Shown: positions 9,125-17,990 of the stretch, in pieces
Layout: every line of letters starts with the position of its first letter
Position numbering within the stretch: the first letter of the stretch is position 1
Source: Weeksella massiliensis
GTDB taxonomy: Bacteria; Bacteroidota; Bacteroidia; Flavobacteriales; Weeksellaceae
Assembly: GCA_000751595.1 (NCBI GenBank)
Contig: CCMH01000004.1
Span: 62,001 to 126,000, forward strand
DNA length: 64,000 nucleotides
Direction of reading: 5' to 3'
Program-made: the position numbers and the translations under genes
The notes under the pieces: generated by a model
Seen by the model: the letters and a program-made list of their open reading frames with translations, nothing else
Database searches by the model: none
Told to the model about the DNA's origin: nothing

Positions 9125-10384
9125 TTATAAATTAAATTCTTGTTGGATTTTCTCGACGTAGTCTAATTTTTCCCATGTGAAAAGTTCCACTTCAACCGAA
9201 AAATCTTCAGCACCATTTGTGCTTTTAAAGGTTTTAGTTACCGTTTGTGGTGTTCTTCCCATATGTCCGTAACTAGCTGTTTCTTCGTAGATTGGGTTGC
9301 GTAACTTCAAGCGTTGCTCGATGGCATACGGACGCATATCAAATAACGATTGGATTTTTTTAGAAATCTCAGCATCGGTTAAATTTAATTTAGAAGTACC
9401 ATTAGTATTAACCAAAAGAGAAACTGGCGCAGCAACTCCAATAGCGTAAGAAACTTGTACCAATACTTCATCGGCAACTCCTGCAGCAACCAAGTTTTTA
9501 GCAATATGGCGGGCAGCATAAGCAGCAGAACGGTCTACTTTCGATGGGTCTTTACCTGAAAAAGCACCACCTCCGTGTGCACCTTTTCCACCATAGGTAT
9601 CAACGATGATTTTTCTACCCGTTAACCCTGTATCGCCATGCGGACCACCGATTACAAATTTCCCGGTAGGATTGATGTGGTAAGTAATTTCATCGTTGAA
9701 TAGATCGCGAATATGAATTGGTAATTGAGTTTTTACGCGCGGAATCAAAATATTGATCAGATCACTTTTGATTTTTTCTTGCATGGCTGTTTCGTTCGCA
9801 AAATCATCGTGTTGAGTAGAAATTACGATAGTATCAATGCGAATTGGCTTATTGTTATCGTCGTATTCGATAGTAACTTGCGCCTTTGCATCAGGGCGTA
9901 AATACGGCAATAATTCGATTTCATTTTTACGAATATTGGCTAATTCTTCTAACAACTTGTGTGATAAATCTAGCGCAAGCGGCATAAAGTTTTCGGTTTC
10001 GTTGGTTGCATAACCAAACATCATCCCTTGGTCGCCAGCGCCTTGTTCTTCATCAGAAGCGCGTTCTACCCCTTGAGAAATTTCGGGTGATTGCTCATGG
10101 ATTGCCGAAAGAATCCCGCAAGAATTTGCGTCGAACATATATTCGCTCTTGATATAACCAATTTTAGAAATCGTTTGTCGAGCAACTTTTTGTAGGTCAA
10201 TGAATGCTTTTGTTTTTACCTCTCCGGCCAAAACTACTTGTCCTGTGGTTACCAAAGTTTCGCAAGCAACTTTACTTTGTTTGTCGAAAGCGAGGTAATA
10301 ATCGAGAATAGCATCAGAAATTTGATCCGCTATTTTATCAGGATGTCCTTCAGATACAGATTCCGAAGTAAATAAATAAGACAT
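9125..10384 (-). CDS. metK: S-adenosylmethionine synthase
   Basis: Makes SAM from methionine and ATP. Visible motifs are GHPDK (13-17), the conserved GAGDQG stretch in the first third, and the glycine-rich [10 protein letters not shown] loop. At 419 residues it is longer than the E. coli enzyme (384) but in line with Bacteroidetes forms. The gene is preceded by a promoter -7 box and a strong leader hairpin (see separate entries), suggesting regulation of this gene at the RNA level. A terminator separates it from fabG. Confidence 0.95.
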   Translation of the reverse strand: MSYLFTSESVSEGHPDKIADQISDAILDYYLAFDKQSKVACETLVTTGQVVLAGEVKTKAFIDLQKVARQTISKIGYIKSEYMFDANSCGILSAIHEQSPEISQGVERASDEEQGAGDQGMMFGYATNETENFMPLALDLSHKLLEELANIRKNEIELLPYLRPDAKAQVTIEYDDNNKPIRIDTIVISTQHDDFANETAMQEKIKSDLINILIPRVKTQLPIHIRDLFNDEITYHINPTGKFVIGGPHGDTGLTGRKIIVDTYGGKGAHGGGAFSGKDPSKVDRSAAYAARHIAKNLVAAGVADEVLVQVSYAIGVAAPVSLLVNTNGTSKLNLTDAEISKKIQSLFDMRPYAIEQRLKLRNPIYEETASYGHMGRTPQTVTKTFKSTNGAEDFSVEVELFTWEKLDYVEKIQQEFNL

Positions 10385-10414
10385 ATATCAAATGTTTTTT
10401 TATTGGATAAAAGA

Positions 10415-10475
10415 GAGGAAGGATTTCTGGTTTAGCAATTATTTAATGAGGTTGCAATCAGACAAATCCTTCCTC
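10415..10475 (-). promoter_or_regulatory. Structured metK leader: 12-bp stem with a 37-base loop (candidate riboregulator)
   Basis: Arms at 10415-10426 and 10464-10475 pair perfectly over 12 bases (GAGGAAGGATTT / AAATCCTTCCTC). Read on the minus strand, the 37-base loop contains TTGCAACC and TTGCTAAACC. These resemble the GCAACC and GCUAA signatures of SAM-I-clan riboswitches, but the element is much too short for a standard SAM-I aptamer. The stem begins about 10 bases after the likely transcription start and ends about 30 bases before the ATG, so it could govern translation initiation. Its identity as a SAM sensor is inference. Confidence 0.5.
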
Positions 10476-10490
10476 CCGTAAAATTTTCTA

Positions 10491-10498
10491 CAAATATA
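10491..10498 (-). promoter_or_regulatory. metK promoter -7 box
   Basis: TATATTTG on the minus strand is an exact TAnnTTTG match. Transcription would begin near 10484, giving a leader of about 100 bases that opens with the hairpin. No TTG is seen at the standard -33 distance. Confidence 0.6.
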
Positions 10499-10656
10499 AG
10501 TTATTTTACTTATTGGAAAAAAGCTTTTTTATGTTTTAGTTATTCGTACTGATATTTTTCAGGATAGATGAATATTATTCGGATGAAATGCCGTATTTTT
10601 ATCCTTCGATTAGAAAATTAATTTATTTCTGATTGTTAAACCAAACCAATTTTAGT

Positions 10657-11115
10657 ATGAAAATAGACCCAATCGATGCAAAAATTCTAACATTTTTGCA
10701 ACAGGACAGTAAAATTACGTATAAACAACTGTCGGATAAGTTGAATTTATCTTCAACGGCGATTCATGAAAGAATCAAAAAATTAGAAAAAAATAAAGTA
10801 ATCGACAAATATGTTGCTTTGGTCGATAGAAAAATGATCAACAAAGAATTGTTGGTTTTGAGTCATATAAAACTTGCGCAACATTCTCAGGAAAATATTA
10901 AGCAATTCGAAAAAGATATTTTAGAGCAAAAAGAAATTCTCAGTTGTTATCATGTAAGTGGTGATTATGATTATATCATAAAAATGGCTTTTGAAAATAT
11001 GGACGATTATCGCGATTTTATGATCAATCGTCTTACAAAAATTCAAAGTATTGGGAGTACACAAAGTACTTTTGTGATCAGCGAACTGAAAGAAACTTTA
11101 GAATATCATATATAA
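10657..11115 (+). CDS. Lrp/AsnC family transcriptional regulator
   Basis: A small DNA-binding protein with an N-terminal helix-turn-helix (DAKILTFLQQDSKITYKQLSDKLN, then STAIHERIKKLE), then a RAM ligand-binding domain with the family's HVSGDYDYIIKM strand. Proteins of this family usually sense amino acids and regulate amino-acid metabolism. The frame is open back to a TTG at 10633, but the ATG at 10657 gives the normal N-terminus (MKIDPIDAKIL). It is divergent from metK, sharing a 272-base region, and msrA follows 12 bases later; both neighbours concern methionine, so a link is plausible but unproven. Confidence 0.85.
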   Translation: MKIDPIDAKILTFLQQDSKITYKQLSDKLNLSSTAIHERIKKLEKNKVIDKYVALVDRKMINKELLVLSHIKLAQHSQENIKQFEKDILEQKEILSCYHVSGDYDYIIKMAFENMDDYRDFMINRLTKIQSIGSTQSTFVISELKETLEYHI

Positions 11116-11127
11116 AATTTACAAACA

Positions 11128-11655
11128 ATGAAACGAGAAGAAGCGGTTTTTGGTGGTGGATGTTTTTGGTGTGTAGAACATATTTTTAATCTTTTGAAGG
11201 GAGTGGATGTAGCTATTTCTGGATATGCGGGTGGTTTGAATGAAAATCCTACATATGAAGAAGTTTGTACAGGACAAACGATGCATGCCGAAGTTGTGAA
11301 GGTGATTTTCGATCCGTCGGTTATTTCGTATGCTACTTTGCTAGAAGTTTTTTGGCATGTCCATGATCCTACGCAGCTCAATAAGCAAGGAAACGATGTT
11401 GGAACGCAGTATCGGTCGGTGATTTATTATCTGAATAATGAGCAAAAACAACAGGCAGAAGAATCTAAAAAGTTCTATGAGCAAGAAGAAAAAGTAAATT
11501 TTGTAACCGAAATAGAACCCTTAGAAACGTTTTATTCTGCCGAAGAATACCATCAACGTTATTTCGAAAATAATCCAACACAACCTTATTGTATGGCTGT
11601 GGTGAGTCCGAAAGTGCAAATGTTCTTAAAAAATTATCAATATTTGCTAAAATAA
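11128..11655 (+). CDS. msrA: Peptide-methionine (S)-S-oxide reductase MsrA
   Basis: Repairs oxidised methionine S-sulfoxide in proteins. The active-site motif GGGCFWCVE (9-17) contains catalytic Cys12, and conserved EVVKVIFDP and HDPTQLNKQGNDVGTQYRS blocks follow. Length 175 is normal for the single-domain form, and no MsrB fusion is seen. No signal peptide, so it acts in the cytoplasm. It begins 12 bases after the Lrp-type regulator and ends at a clear terminator. Confidence 0.95.
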   Translation: MKREEAVFGGGCFWCVEHIFNLLKGVDVAISGYAGGLNENPTYEEVCTGQTMHAEVVKVIFDPSVISYATLLEVFWHVHDPTQLNKQGNDVGTQYRSVIYYLNNEQKQQAEESKKFYEQEEKVNFVTEIEPLETFYSAEEYHQRYFENNPTQPYCMAVVSPKVQMFLKNYQYLLK

Positions 11656-11743
11656 ATAAGAAATATTGTTTTTGGTATAAAGTTTGTTGTAAAAATAGTA
11701 CCAACTAAATATATATACCAAATTAAACTTTAATTTGAAATTG

Positions 11744-11778
11744 CTTCTATCTAACTTTTTGGATAGAAGTTTTTTTTT
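11744..11778 (+). terminator. Rho-independent terminator after msrA
   Basis: CTTCTATC (11744-11751) pairs with GATAGAAG (11762-11769) around a 10-base loop and is followed by nine T residues. The T run overlaps the stop codon of the converging trkH gene. Confidence 0.8.
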
Positions 11779-13312
11779 AATTCGATTTCCAGAAATATGG
11801 CGTGAAAATAATTACGAATGTAAAGATTTCTAATCGTCCTAAAATCATCAAAAAATTACATAACAATTTGGCAGCATTCGTTAAGCTATCCATGTTAGAC
11901 GTTGGGCCGTAAACCCCAACTCCCGGTCCGACATTTCCTAAAGACGAAGCGGTAACCGTGAGGCTAGATAATATACTTTCATAATCTTTACTAAGGTCAT
12001 CATTGATTAACGAAAAAAGAATCGCGCTCGAAACCCAAATGAACATATACATCACAAAAAATGCTAAAATATTGTACACTATTTTCTGAGAAATTGCTTT
12101 CCCACCATAGCGAACAGGAATCACGGCATTAGGGTGTAAAATTCTTTTATATTCTATAATACTGTTTTTTAGGAGAATTACTTGACGGATTACTTTAACC
12201 CCTCCGGCAGTTGAGCCTGCAGAACCTCCAACAAAAAACAAAGAGAATAAAAGCAAAGTTACCAAAGGCGTAACGGCTGTATAATCTGTAAAAATAAAAC
12301 CAGTCGTTGATAAAATAGATGTTGTATGAAAAATAGAAAAACGAAAAGCATTCTCTATATTATTAAAGTTTACCGGATCTTCTTTGTAATAATGAAAATA
12401 GAAAACAATAGATAAGATTGTTGTGATGATTAAGATGATGGCAAGATAACTTTTGAACTCTTCATTTTGCCAGGCCTTTTTCCATTTTAGTCGAGATAAG
12501 AAATAGAGAATAATAAAATTCGTACCCGAAAGAGCCATGAAAAAAGTGAGGATATATTGGATCAATTCATTGTTTCGCCAATAAGCAATACTGTTGTCTT
12601 TGGTCGAAAAACCACCAGCCGACATAGTACTAAACGAGTGATTTATCGCATCGAAAAAATTCATTCCGGCAAAATAAAGCAAAATTGTTTCGGCAAAAGT
12701 GAGCACGATATAGATGAGCCAAAGGTTCTTAGCGGTATCGGCAATTCTTGGGTGTACTTTGTCGGGGGAGACGTTTCCGGTATATTCGGCTGAGAAAAGT
12801 TGCATTCCGCCAATTCCTAAAAATGGCATGATTGCAATGGTCAAGACGATGATTCCCATTCCACCAATCCAATGCGTCAGACTTCTCCAAAAAAGTATCG
12901 TTTTGGGTAAATAATCAATATTCTGAAAAATGGTTGTCCCAGTCGCTGTATAGCCCGAAACTGTTTCGTAGAAAAGGTTGATGGCAGAAATATCATTCGA
13001 ATAATAAACGGAAAGTGGGAGGTAAGGTTCAGAAAAATAATAAGGCAAAACGCCAGTCAGAATCAAAATCATCCAACCGAAAGTCACCACCAAATATCCT
13101 TCTCTTTTACGAACGGTGCGTGATGCTTTTTTACCCGAAATGTACATGAAACCGCCAATGCTTCCGGTTATTAAGCCAGAAATTAGGAAACTAAGCGAAA
13201 GGTCATCTTTCCAAAGTAAACTCAATGCCGAACACAGCAACATGAAAAAGGTGTTGAGCAAAAGAAGAATTCCACTAAGGTAGAAAACGATTTTGAAATT
13301 GAACGATTTCAT
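11777..13312 (-). CDS. trkH: Potassium uptake protein TrkH, membrane channel subunit
   Basis: The ion-conducting subunit of the Trk potassium uptake system in the inner membrane. About ten to twelve hydrophobic segments are visible in four repeats, with selectivity-filter-like motifs such as TGTTIF, SAGGFST, TGF and GNVGPG near the end of each pore loop. Length 511 is normal. Its ATG overlaps the TGA of trkA by four bases, so the two subunits are translationally coupled. Confidence 0.92.
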   Translation of the reverse strand: MKSFNFKIVFYLSGILLLLNTFFMLLCSALSLLWKDDLSLSFLISGLITGSIGGFMYISGKKASRTVRKREGYLVVTFGWMILILTGVLPYYFSEPYLPLSVYYSNDISAINLFYETVSGYTATGTTIFQNIDYLPKTILFWRSLTHWIGGMGIIVLTIAIMPFLGIGGMQLFSAEYTGNVSPDKVHPRIADTAKNLWLIYIVLTFAETILLYFAGMNFFDAINHSFSTMSAGGFSTKDNSIAYWRNNELIQYILTFFMALSGTNFIILYFLSRLKWKKAWQNEEFKSYLAIILIITTILSIVFYFHYYKEDPVNFNNIENAFRFSIFHTTSILSTTGFIFTDYTAVTPLVTLLLFSLFFVGGSAGSTAGGVKVIRQVILLKNSIIEYKRILHPNAVIPVRYGGKAISQKIVYNILAFFVMYMFIWVSSAILFSLINDDLSKDYESILSSLTVTASSLGNVGPGVGVYGPTSNMDSLTNAAKLLCNFLMILGRLEIFTFVIIFTPYFWKSN

Positions 13313-14676
13313 CGGAAATAACGAGTTACGCGTTTTAGGGCGCTTGGAAAAGAAAAGAAAATAACATGATCACCTTGTTCTAAAACAAAATCGAGTGTCG
13401 GAATGATGGCTTCACCTTTGCGGACAATGCCGCCGATGACAGCTTCATCTTTAATATTCAACTCGCCAACGGTTTTATTGATCGCGACTGAATGTTCTTC
13501 GATTTTGAATTCTAAAACCTCTGCATCCAAATCAGAAATACCAAAAACATCCAAAACTTGGCCTTGACGAACGTAACGAAAAATTCCGTCTGCGGTAAGG
13601 AGTTTTTTATTGATAAAAGCACTGATGCCAATTTCTTGACTCAGGTGAATATAATCAATGTTTTCTACCAAAGCAATAGTCTTACGAACCCCTTTCGATT
13701 TTGCCAAAAGGCAAGACATAATGTTGGTTTCAGATGAGCCTGTTACCGCGATAAACGCATCAGCTTCAGAAATTCCTTCATCTTCTAACAAATCTCCATC
13801 ACTTCCGTCACCGTAAATAATGAGAATATTATTGAATTCATCAGCTAAATCGAAAGCACGATCACGGTTTTTTTCGATAATTTTCACATTGTGTTTATCA
13901 GCTTTCAGAAGTCTAGCGGTTTTTTTACCAATACTTCCGCCTCCCAAAAGGATCACATTATGAAAATAATCTTGCTTTTTACCCAAAAGTTTATACAACT
14001 CTAAAGTTGCGTAATTCTTAGAAATAAAATATACTTGATCATTGTTCTTGAAAACAGTTTCATCGGTCGGAATCAAAGTTTCGTAACCCGATTTCGGATT
14101 GAAACGAATAATTGCAATGGGCATGAAAAGCCGTTCTGTACCACCTTTTGCGGTGAGATACACATCTTTGTATTTTTTATTGATGATGCGACAATCGTGA
14201 TCTAGAACAGTCCCAAGTAGGTTTACACGACCACCATCAAACGTATGCATTTCATTGAAGGCAGATTGTTCTATAAGACTTTTGATTTCATTAGCCGCTA
14301 ATAATTCTGGACTTATCAACGCATCAATTCCAAAACGTTGAACCGCTAATTGATTTTCACGCAAAAGATATTCTGGATTACTGATGCGCGCAATCGTTCG
14401 TTTGGTTCCCATTTTTTTGGCAATCAACGCACTTGTAAGGTTAGTGTTTTGGAGTTGGCTTACCGAAATAAACATATCTGCACTCTCAACATTTACTTCT
14501 CGCAAAGATTTGAAAGAAGTGATATCTCCTCGGTAGGTCATCACATCTAGAGAATTTTCTATATGTGCCAAACGCTCTTTATCGGTGTCCATCACGATAA
14601 TATCGAGCATTTCGTTCGATAATAATTTCGCTAAATGAAAGCCAACTTCGCCGGCACCACCAATAATGATTTTCAT
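13309..14676 (-). CDS. trkA: Trk system potassium uptake protein TrkA
   Basis: The cytoplasmic gating subunit that binds NAD(H)/ATP and controls TrkH. Two RCK repeats are present: each has an N-terminal Rossmann domain (IIGGAGEVGFHLA at 3-15, and ILLGGGSIGKKTA near 244) followed by a TrkA-C domain. Length 455 matches the duplicated form. It is upstream of and overlaps trkH by four bases. Release factor 2 ends its reading frame just 7 bases upstream of trkA, so all three may share a transcript. Confidence 0.92.
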   Translation of the reverse strand: MKIIIGGAGEVGFHLAKLLSNEMLDIIVMDTDKERLAHIENSLDVMTYRGDITSFKSLREVNVESADMFISVSQLQNTNLTSALIAKKMGTKRTIARISNPEYLLRENQLAVQRFGIDALISPELLAANEIKSLIEQSAFNEMHTFDGGRVNLLGTVLDHDCRIINKKYKDVYLTAKGGTERLFMPIAIIRFNPKSGYETLIPTDETVFKNNDQVYFISKNYATLELYKLLGKKQDYFHNVILLGGGSIGKKTARLLKADKHNVKIIEKNRDRAFDLADEFNNILIIYGDGSDGDLLEDEGISEADAFIAVTGSSETNIMSCLLAKSKGVRKTIALVENIDYIHLSQEIGISAFINKKLLTADGIFRYVRQGQVLDVFGISDLDAEVLEFKIEEHSVAINKTVGELNIKDEAVIGGIVRKGEAIIPTLDFVLEQGDHVIFFSFPSALKRVTRYFR

Positions 14677-14683
14677 AGGTTTA

Positions 14684-15781
14684 TTAGTTTTCGTGTTTTT
14701 GCCCCATCAACATCAAGAACGATTTCAGGAATTGATCAATATCGCCATTCATTACTGCATCTACGTTTCCGGTTTCAGTTCCGGTGCGTACGTCTTTCAC
14801 CAATTTGTACGGATGCATCACGTAGTTTCTGATTTGAGAACCCCATTCAATTTTCATTTTATTGGATTCTATTTCGTTTCTGGCAGCCATTTTTTTGTCG
14901 AGTTCTATCTTATAGAGTTCAGATTTCAACATTTCCATGGCGCGTTCTCGGTTGGCAAGCTGAGAACGTTCTATCTGACAAACCACCACAATTCCTGTTG
15001 GTTTGTGGGTTAACTGTACTTTGGTTTCTACTTTATTTACATTTTGCCCACCGGCACCTCCCGAACGAGAAGTTTGCATTTCTATATCGGCCGGACTGAT
15101 GTCGATGTCGATCGATTCATCAACCATCGGTGAAACGTAAACCGAAACAAAACTTGTGTGTCGTTTTGCATTACTATCAAACGGAGAAATACGTACCAAA
15201 CGATGCACTCCATTTTCGCCTTTCAACCATCCGAAAGCAAATTCACCGTCAATTTCGAGCGTTACCGTTTTTACACCTGCAACATCACCAGCCTGAAAGT
15301 TGAGTTCGCGCACTTTATATCCATGACTTTCGGCCCACATTAGATACATACGCATCAGCATGCTTGCCCAGTCACACGATTCTGTTCCACCAGCACCAGC
15401 AGTGATTTGTAAAATTGCACCCAAATTGTCTCCTTCATCCGAAAGCATATTTTTGAATTCGATATTTTCTATAAGCTTAATAGTTTTGGTATAATGTTCC
15501 TGAACTTCTTCATCGCTCACTTCGCCTTCTTTATTAAACTCAATCAGAACCTCCAAATCATTGGCTGCTTGCTCCACAACTTCATAATCTTCTATCCATT
15601 TCTTGACAGATCGAAGCTCTTTCATAAACACTTCTGCTTTTTTAGGATCATCCCAAAATTCTGGCGAAGCTGCTTTTTCCTCGTCATTGGTTACCTGAAT
15701 TCTTTTTTGCTCGATCTCTAAATAGGTATAGAGAGCCTGCACTCTTTTTTGGATATCTTTGTACTGGTCGAAATTAAACAT
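14684..15781 (-). CDS. prfB: Peptide chain release factor 2
   Basis: Recognises UGA and UAA stop codons and releases the finished peptide. The tripeptide anticodon is SPF (199-201), diagnostic of RF2, and the catalytic GGQ is at 244-246. The gene is a single uninterrupted frame of 365 codons from ATG, so it lacks the in-frame UGA and programmed +1 frameshift that autoregulates prfB in many bacteria. It lies directly upstream of trkA. Confidence 0.95.
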   Translation of the reverse strand: MFNFDQYKDIQKRVQALYTYLEIEQKRIQVTNDEEKAASPEFWDDPKKAEVFMKELRSVKKWIEDYEVVEQAANDLEVLIEFNKEGEVSDEEVQEHYTKTIKLIENIEFKNMLSDEGDNLGAILQITAGAGGTESCDWASMLMRMYLMWAESHGYKVRELNFQAGDVAGVKTVTLEIDGEFAFGWLKGENGVHRLVRISPFDSNAKRHTSFVSVYVSPMVDESIDIDISPADIEMQTSRSGGAGGQNVNKVETKVQLTHKPTGIVVVCQIERSQLANRERAMEMLKSELYKIELDKKMAARNEIESNKMKIEWGSQIRNYVMHPYKLVKDVRTGTETGNVDAVMNGDIDQFLKSFLMLMGQKHEN

Positions 15782-15811
15782 AACGGCAAAGGTATAAAAT
15801 CTTTCGATTTT

Positions 15812-16210
15812 TTATAAACGTACTTTATATTTCCATTCTATAAATTTGAAAAAATTATACAGCTTATACTCAAGCAATAAGCCATAATCAAAACTTGAAT
15901 CATACTCAATGTGTACCGCATACAAATCTGGATTGTAGGCAAAGGGTTGAGCGTGTCGATTGTTCCAAGAAGCTACATAAAACGTGTTTTTATTTTTATA
16001 GAAAGTGGTCGAATAATAATCCTTTGGCATAGCGATGCTTCGTAAATAGGTTTCGTATTCAGGGTCAAAAACAATTATGTCGTAGTCTCCGTCATCATTT
16101 GGTTCAAGAGTCAATCGCTCACTTTTTGTATTGTTTTCGGTAGGATAGGCGTTTCTAGAGCATGCTAAAAGGCAGAAGCTGAATAATATAAATGATAATA
16201 GCTTTTTCAT
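15812..16210 (-). CDS. Small lipoprotein of unknown function
   Basis: A 132-residue lipoprotein: hydrophobic signal peptide and lipobox CLLAC with the lipidated Cys at 17. The mature part has an acidic segment, then DPEYETYL, a YY-containing stretch and FYVASWNNRHAQPF. I recall such proteins as Bacteroidetes-restricted lipoproteins (possibly DUF6146), but the family number is uncertain. No enzymatic motif is visible. It has its own ATG 30 bases ahead of prfB's far end and is preceded by a copy of the GGTAGGAT motif; another copy lies within its signal-peptide coding region. Confidence 0.6.
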   Translation of the reverse strand: MKKLLSFILFSFCLLACSRNAYPTENNTKSERLTLEPNDDGDYDIIVFDPEYETYLRSIAMPKDYYSTTFYKNKNTFYVASWNNRHAQPFAYNPDLYAVHIEYDSSFDYGLLLEYKLYNFFKFIEWKYKVRL

Positions 16211-16243
16211 TATACCAAGAGTTTTTTATTAAAATTAGTCTTT

Positions 16244-16257
16244 TTTCGGTAGGATGA
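16244..16257 (+). repeat. 14-bp dispersed intergenic repeat TTTCGGTAGGATGA
   Basis: One of four exact copies in the window; the others are at 18731-18744, 22995-23008 (reverse) and 24658-24671. All lie between genes. See finding. Confidence 0.65.
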
Positions 16258-16306
16258 CAAGCCGATCAAGAATTAATTTAGGTCCATAAACCGAATGGAT
16301 TGAACG

Positions 16307-16337
16307 AAAAATCGGTGCGATATTCTCGCACCGATTT
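16307..16337 (-). terminator. Terminator after ssb
   Basis: A perfect 12-bp inverted repeat, AAATCGGTGCGA / TCGCACCGATTT, with a 5-base loop, followed on the minus strand by a short T run. It lies just past the ssb stop. Confidence 0.8.
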
Positions 16338-16352
16338 CTCGTTTAAAAAAAC

Positions 16353-16679
16353 TTACAAAAGAAGTAACTCATTGACGACGATTTCTGCGTTGGTTCTTTT
16401 TACACCGTTGGCATCTTCGTAGCTATTATAAGTTAACTTTCCTTCGACCACCAATTCTTTACCTTTGGTAACATGTTGTTCAACAATTTCGGCTAATTTT
16501 CCCCACGCAATGAGCGAATGCCATTCGGTTTGGGTAATTTTTTCTCCTTGTTGATTGGTAAATGAATCGTTGGTTGCTAAACTAAATTTAGCCATTTTAC
16601 GATTGTTGGCCACTTGTTTCACTTCTGGGGTGTTGCCTACGTGACCAATTAACTGAACTTTGTTTCTTAAACTTTGCAT
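16353..16679 (-). CDS. ssb: Single-stranded DNA-binding protein, short form
   Basis: An OB-fold protein that coats single-stranded DNA. It shows the usual SSB opening (LRNKVQLIGHVGNTPEVK), the WHSLIAWGKLAEI core and GKLTYNSYEDANGVKR. At 108 residues it ends right after the OB fold (NELLLL), with no flexible linker or acidic C-terminal tip of the DDDIPF kind that recruits partner proteins. It may therefore be a secondary SSB rather than the main replicative one. It has its own terminator. Confidence 0.88.
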   Translation of the reverse strand: MQSLRNKVQLIGHVGNTPEVKQVANNRKMAKFSLATNDSFTNQQGEKITQTEWHSLIAWGKLAEIVEQHVTKGKELVVEGKLTYNSYEDANGVKRTNAEIVVNELLLL

Positions 16680-16745
16680 GGCGATAAAAAAATTATAGGT
16701 TACTGTAAGTCGAATTTAAGAAATAAAACAATATGAATCAATATT

Positions 16746-17129
16746 TTAACATATATATTCTTTTTCTAATTCGATAATTTGTTGATCGAGATCTTTTGTT
16801 AAACCGACATGTGGGCGAGAGGTTTGCAAAGACGAACTTCTAACTGCCGTTAACCAACGAAAACGTTCGGGTTTGTCCATTTGGGCAATCACACTTTCTT
16901 TGCATTCTCCATGCCCAATATTTCTGATTGCTTCTAAGTTTTTTTCTACTTCATCCAAGTCTAATTCATGTGGAAATGCATTGATTCGATCACGATTGAG
17001 TTGTATTCTAACTTGTAGAAAATCAGCCTTTTTACTGAAAACAATAACTCCTACATTTACAAACTCTTCTCTTTCTACCTTGGGAACTATTCGTAGAATA
17101 GCATACTCATATAAGTGATTGTCTGACAT
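16746..17129 (-). CDS. DUF3037 domain protein
   Basis: A 127-residue protein of the DUF3037 family: it opens with YEYAILRIVPKVEREEFVNVGVIVFSK-like residues typical of the family and later has RFRWLTAVRSSSLQTSRPH. Function unknown. Its first 23 bases overlap the end of the HipA-like kinase gene, implying coupled translation, and in my experience these two families are regularly paired. It may be a partner or substrate of the kinase; that is inference. Confidence 0.75.
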   Translation of the reverse strand: MSDNHLYEYAILRIVPKVEREEFVNVGVIVFSKKADFLQVRIQLNRDRINAFPHELDLDEVEKNLEAIRNIGHGECKESVIAQMDKPERFRWLTAVRSSSLQTSRPHVGLTKDLDQQIIELEKEYIC

Positions 17130-17901
17130 CGATGGCGTGTTTTACAAAATTAGACGTATGGGCTAAACGGATTTTCAAGAAGTCTTTATAAACAGTTTTC
17201 ATTTCTTCTTTGCTTTCTTCATCTTCGCTTGTTTCTAACCATTCATAAGGCAATAAATCCACAATCTGATCGATTATTTCTGCAGATAATTTACTCGAAA
17301 ATTCACGGTCAATTTCTTCTAATTTAGAAGCTTGCTTCAACAATACATGATCTTTTATTTGTTCGAATTTGCTCAGCGCATGTTCTTCCCATCCATACCA
17401 TGAATGATGAAAATAAAAGGATGCTCCATGATCAATTAACCATAATTCTTTGTTCCACATCAATAAATTGGTGTTGCTAAAAGTACGATCCACATTCGTG
17501 ATATAGGCATCTAACCAAACTATTCTACTTGCCAAATCTTCATCGATTAAATTTACGCTCGGGTCATAAGTTATCGAACCCGATAAATAATGCAATCCTA
17601 AATTTAGACCTTGACTGAATTTTAGTAAATCTTGAATTTCTTCGTCGGCTTCTGTTCGACCAAAAGCTTCATCGAGTTCGGCAAAAACCAACTCGGGAAC
17701 CGGGAGGCCTAAATAACGAGCAATCTCGCCACCCAACAATTCAGAAATCAACATTCGCGGTCCATGTCCGGCACCTTTAAACTTCAATACATATTTGAAA
17801 CCATCATCTGCATCGGCCAACGCAGGTAGCGAGCCACCTTCTCGCAAAGGCGTAATGTATCGTTCTACGTTTACCGTTCGTAATTCTATCGGCGTTTTCA
17901 T
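17107..17901 (-). CDS. HipA-like kinase domain protein
   Basis: A compact protein with the HipA/PI3-kinase-like fold. The ATP-binding Lys is in YVLKFKG (K40), the catalytic loop resembles DAYITNVDRTFSNTN (131-145), and the metal-binding motif is LIDHG (155-159). At 264 residues it is much shorter than HipA toxins (about 440) and lacks the HipA N-terminal subdomain. No HipB-type antitoxin is adjacent; instead a DUF3037 gene overlaps its 3' end. The phosphorylation target is unknown. Confidence 0.75.
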   Translation of the reverse strand: MKTPIELRTVNVERYITPLREGGSLPALADADDGFKYVLKFKGAGHGPRMLISELLGGEIARYLGLPVPELVFAELDEAFGRTEADEEIQDLLKFSQGLNLGLHYLSGSITYDPSVNLIDEDLASRIVWLDAYITNVDRTFSNTNLLMWNKELWLIDHGASFYFHHSWYGWEEHALSKFEQIKDHVLLKQASKLEEIDREFSSKLSAEIIDQIVDLLPYEWLETSEDEESKEEMKTVYKDFLKIRLAHTSNFVKHAIDVRQSLI

Positions 17902-17990
17902 TTTTTTTAGTTTTATTTTATGAAAACTTTAATAAGGAAACTCTTTTAAAGGAATCATATTTGAATATCCAAAATTACCAAAATAAGAGA

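Noticed and set aside
10415-10475. Naming the metK leader SAM-II, SAM-III or SAM-I
   Set aside because: The motif order and size do not match any of these as I know them; only short motif similarity is seen.
17107-17901. HipBA toxin-antitoxin module
   Set aside because: The kinase is too short for HipA and no HipB-type helix-turn-helix gene is next to it.
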